Part shown: positions 63,856 through 64,000 of the stretch, in pieces
Position numbering within the stretch: position 1 is the stretch's first letter
Layout of the letters: every line of letters starts with the position of its first letter
DNA from: CAWGYT01 sp963826795
GTDB lineage: Bacteria > Planctomycetota > Planctomycetia > Pirellulales > Pirellulaceae
NCBI GenBank assembly: GCA_963826795.1
Contig: CAWGYT010000004.1
Span: forward strand, 868,001-932,000
DNA: 64,000 nucleotides
Direction: 5' to 3'
Notes under the pieces: generated by a model
Told to the model about the DNA's origin: nothing
The model's database searches: none
What the model saw: only the letters and a program-made list of their open reading frames with translations
Made by a program: the position numbers and the translations under genes

Positions 63856-64000
63856 TCAGGGGATCGCGCGCACGACCCCACCATCGACCCGCAGCGCCGC
63901 GCCGTTGGTCGCCGAGGCCGCGGCGCTGCAGACGTAGACAATCATGTTCGCAACCTCCTCGACGCTCGCGAACCGCTGCAGCAGCGAGGAGGGACGCGCA
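63856..64000 (-). CDS. Short-chain dehydrogenase/reductase, C-terminal part (runs off the window)
   Basis: The last 48 codons are in the window: RPSSLLQRFASVEEVANMI and then ASATNGAALRVDGGVVRAIP. The pattern VANMIVYV … ATNGAALRVDGG is the C terminus of classical SDR enzymes. The N-terminal NAD-binding part lies beyond 64,000. Confidence 0.85.
   Translation of the reverse strand, partial: ARPSSLLQRFASVEEVANMIVYVCSAAASATNGAALRVDGGVVRAIP

Overview
The window reads as two unlike pieces of bacterial DNA joined near position 22,100, in draft-quality sequence. Positions 1 to about 22,100 look like a planctomycete. They hold an exported protein with a VPEP-A sorting tail, a permease with two fused UspA domains, adaptor and MacB-type permease sets, a large exported protein of no known family, and gene-poor stretches full of tandem repeats. 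Positions from about 22,100 to 64,000 look like a gammaproteobacterium, perhaps of the Ectothiorhodospiraceae or Chromatiales. They carry the block sspB-sspA-petCBA-Nif3-algW/degS, a DUF3301 gene, a TraB-family gene and a VKOR gene. The organism calls are inferences from gene content and order.

Left piece. A NarL-type two-component pair (428-2888) is followed by the permease-UspA fusion (3097-5315) and the PEP-CTERM protein with its terminator (5879-6857). A small cluster follows (7186-9415): a repeat-type protein, a transglutaminase-like protein lacking its usual His, a BON protein and an unknown. Two look-alike stem-loops with T tracts stand before two of these genes. Next come an adaptor-permease pair without ATPase (9406-12340), a second two-component pair whose sensor has a duplicated periplasmic module (12610-14924), a serine hydrolase and a ribbon-helix-helix protein. 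Three tandem copies of a roughly 190-bp element with inverted ends then lead into an expanded 17-bp satellite. The last unit is an adaptor-ATPase-permease operon whose permease stops after about 13 codons at the junction.

Junction and right piece. At the junction lies a fragment of a response-regulator gene resembling the intact one at 22939-23565, then a ParE/Phd toxin-antitoxin pair. After that come a NarL-type pair, a PAS-GGDEF-EAL protein, a sugar-kinase-like protein, a YqiA-type esterase, a TraB protein, lipoproteins, an AI-2E-type permease, a tRNA methyltransferase-like protein, a macrodomain protein, sspAB, the cytochrome bc1 genes, a Nif3-like protein and a DegS/AlgW protease. A four-gene 2-oxoacid:ferredoxin oxidoreductase operon (44289-48775) closes the housekeeping part.

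Positions 49,288 to about 61,960 form a defence or mobile island. A type I restriction operon (hsdR, hsdM, hsdS) is interrupted by a GxxExxY gene inside inverted repeats and by a DUF3800 gene. A DUF429-like gene, a tRNA 3'-half with a mobile-element protein fragment, and the most unusual locus follow. That locus is a YopT/C58-like cysteine protease gene divergent from a membrane protein with two complete alpha/beta-hydrolase domains, flanked by a broken second hsdR. The window ends with a VKOR protein, an unknown and a partial short-chain dehydrogenase.

One-base frameshifts break about a dozen genes in both pieces, often at short homopolymers and often in genes expected to be essential (petB). 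I read most of them as sequencing errors and annotate across them.
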